NCBI RefSeq assembly: GCF_001704155.1
Contig: NZ_CP016294.1
Location: 1,423,501 to 1,487,500 of the forward strand
Length of the DNA: 64,000 bases
Direction: 5' to 3'
Origin: Stenotrophomonas rhizophila
Lineage (GTDB): Bacteria; Pseudomonadota; Gammaproteobacteria; Xanthomonadales; Xanthomonadaceae
Positions within the stretch are counted from its first letter, which is position 1; the number at the start of each line of letters is the position of its first letter. The notes under the pieces are model-generated. The model searched no databases. It had not been told where the DNA came from and saw only the letters and a program-made list of their open reading frames with translations. Shown piece after piece: positions 63,112-64,000 of the stretch. The translations under genes and the position numbers were made by a program.

Positions 63112-64000
63112 ATGAGCGCACTTCCTCGTCCTGCCGGCCGCCGTTCCTCCCTCTCGCCCCGCCACTGGGTGTCCGAGGAGCTTTTCGACTTCTGGGCCGG
63201 CCGGGTGCATCCGCTATGGACCCTGCGCCGGGCGCGGGCACGGCTGGTGTCCCGCACTGCGGCCAGCGCCGACGCGGTCACTCTGGTCCTGCGCCCGAAC
63301 CGGCATTTCCGCGGGGTGGCCCCGGGCCAGCACGTGAACCTGGGCGTGGAAGTGGACGGCCGCCGCCTGTCGCGCAGCTACAGCCCGACCCTGCTGGATG
63401 ACGGCTGCCTGGCGATCACCGTGAAAAAGGTCGCGGGCGGCAAGGTCAGCCAGCACTTGGCGCAGCACGCACAGGTGGGCGAGGTGTTCGAGCTGGGCCA
63501 GGCCTTCGGTGAGATGACCCTGGCGGCGACGCCTGCGGCGCGGGTGCTGCTGCTCGCTGCGGGCAGCGGCATCACCCCGATGCGCGCGCTGGTACGCCAG
63601 ATGGAGACCGCCGGCATGCCGGTGCAGGTGGACCTGGTGTACTGGGCGCAGCAGCGCGAGGCGGTGTGCTTCGCCGACGAGCTGGCCGATATCACCGCCC
63701 GCCATCCCGGTTTCCGCGTGCACCTTGCGCTGACCCGCGATCAGACTGCGCCGGCCGCGCGCGTGGGCGACTACGATTTCAGCGCGCTGGGCGATCTTTC
63801 CAGCGCGCAGGTGATGGCCTGTGGACCGGGCGGTTTCGTCGAGGCCGCCAACACGCGGCTGCAGGGGCAGGTCGCCTCGCTGCAATCCGAAGCCTTCACC
63901 CCGCCGGTGCTGCCTGATGCAGAAACCGGCACGGTGCGCGTGGAGCTGCGCCGCAGTGGCCGCACCCTGGAACTGCCGCGCGGTACGTCGCTGCTGCAGG
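63112..64000 (+). CDS. Ferredoxin reductase, desaturase electron-transfer partner (5' part)
   Basis: The first 296 codons; the gene runs past the window end. The FAD-binding domain has RLSRSYSPT near residue 83 (RxYS motif). The NAD-binding domain has LLLAAGSGITPM near 146 and ACGPGG near 237. A 2Fe-2S plant-type ferredoxin domain begins at about 279 (VRVELRRSGRTLEL) and is cut off. In Pseudomonas, similar DesC-type proteins feed electrons to the acyl-CoA desaturase DesB, so a desaturase gene is expected just downstream. ATG 63112. Confidence 0.88.
   Translation, partial: MSALPRPAGRRSSLSPRHWVSEELFDFWAGRVHPLWTLRRARARLVSRTAASADAVTLVLRPNRHFRGVAPGQHVNLGVEVDGRRLSRSYSPTLLDDGCLAITVKKVAGGKVSQHLAQHAQVGEVFELGQAFGEMTLAATPAARVLLLAAGSGITPMRALVRQMETAGMPVQVDLVYWAQQREAVCFADELADITARHPGFRVHLALTRDQTAPAARVGDYDFSALGDLSSAQVMACGPGGFVEAANTRLQGQVASLQSEAFTPPVLPDAETGTVRVELRRSGRTLELPRGTSLLQ

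Overview
The window is high-GC gammaproteobacterial chromosome, most likely Stenotrophomonas or a close Xanthomonadaceae relative. Three things point there: the gene orders murJ-ribF-ileS-lspA-ispH and rpsP-rimM-trmD-rplS near ffh, the cyo-type terminal oxidase, and many short GTAG-headed palindromes matching the SMAG (Stenotrophomonas maltophilia GTAG) repeats. No prophage, transposase, integrase, CRISPR array or rRNA was found. There is one tRNA gene (Thr, anticodon CGT, 12108-12183).

Layout. 1-5.6 kb: end of murJ, then the tightly packed ribF-ileS-lspA-ispH housekeeping operon. 5.7-12 kb: M61 peptidase, lysoplasmalogenase with a SMAG element inside its coding sequence, periplasmic trehalase and a secreted Asp-box protein. 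12.1-13.5 kb: tRNA-Thr and a gene-poor stretch with one lipoprotein. 13.5-16.5 kb: a c-di-GMP cluster (EAL phosphodiesterase, RsbQ-like hydrolase, GAF/PAS-GGDEF cyclase). 16.9-22.8 kb: accessory genes, including a divergent TetR/MFS pair with operator-like repeats, a D-2-hydroxyacid dehydrogenase and a solitary SymE-like toxin. 23.6-27.8 kb: cyoABCD quinol oxidase. 27.9-36.7 kb: MHYT-GGDEF-EAL protein, radA, an Hsp90-like ATPase followed by a TPR protein, and a CcsA-like protein. 36.7-42.5 kb: ffh, a nitronate monooxygenase-like gene coupled to a class IV aminotransferase, and the rpsP operon. 42.5-50.7 kb: MATE pump, hslR, katG with an OxyR-like site, a DUF937 protein with an EF-hand, and mutS. 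50.8-58.2 kb: two orphan immunity-like genes among 56-nt repeats, then a secreted double-OsmC protein, TonB-dependent receptor and DUF1684 lipoprotein in an overlapping operon. 58.3-64 kb: a giant secreted duplicated metallophosphoesterase/Greek-key protein, and a DesT/FabR-like regulator divergent from a ferredoxin reductase cut by the window end.

Strongest candidates for undescribed biology: (1) the double-OsmC/TonB receptor/DUF1684 operon; (2) the 1,327-residue duplicated metallophosphoesterase; (3) the EAL/RsbQ-like/PAS-GGDEF cluster, which looks like a c-di-GMP version of the Bacillus RsbQ-RsbP energy-stress pair; (4) a repeat family of exactly 56 nt in five copies with a covarying hairpin; (5) the Hsp90-like/TPR pair. 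Functions come from reading motifs by eye; no database search was run.
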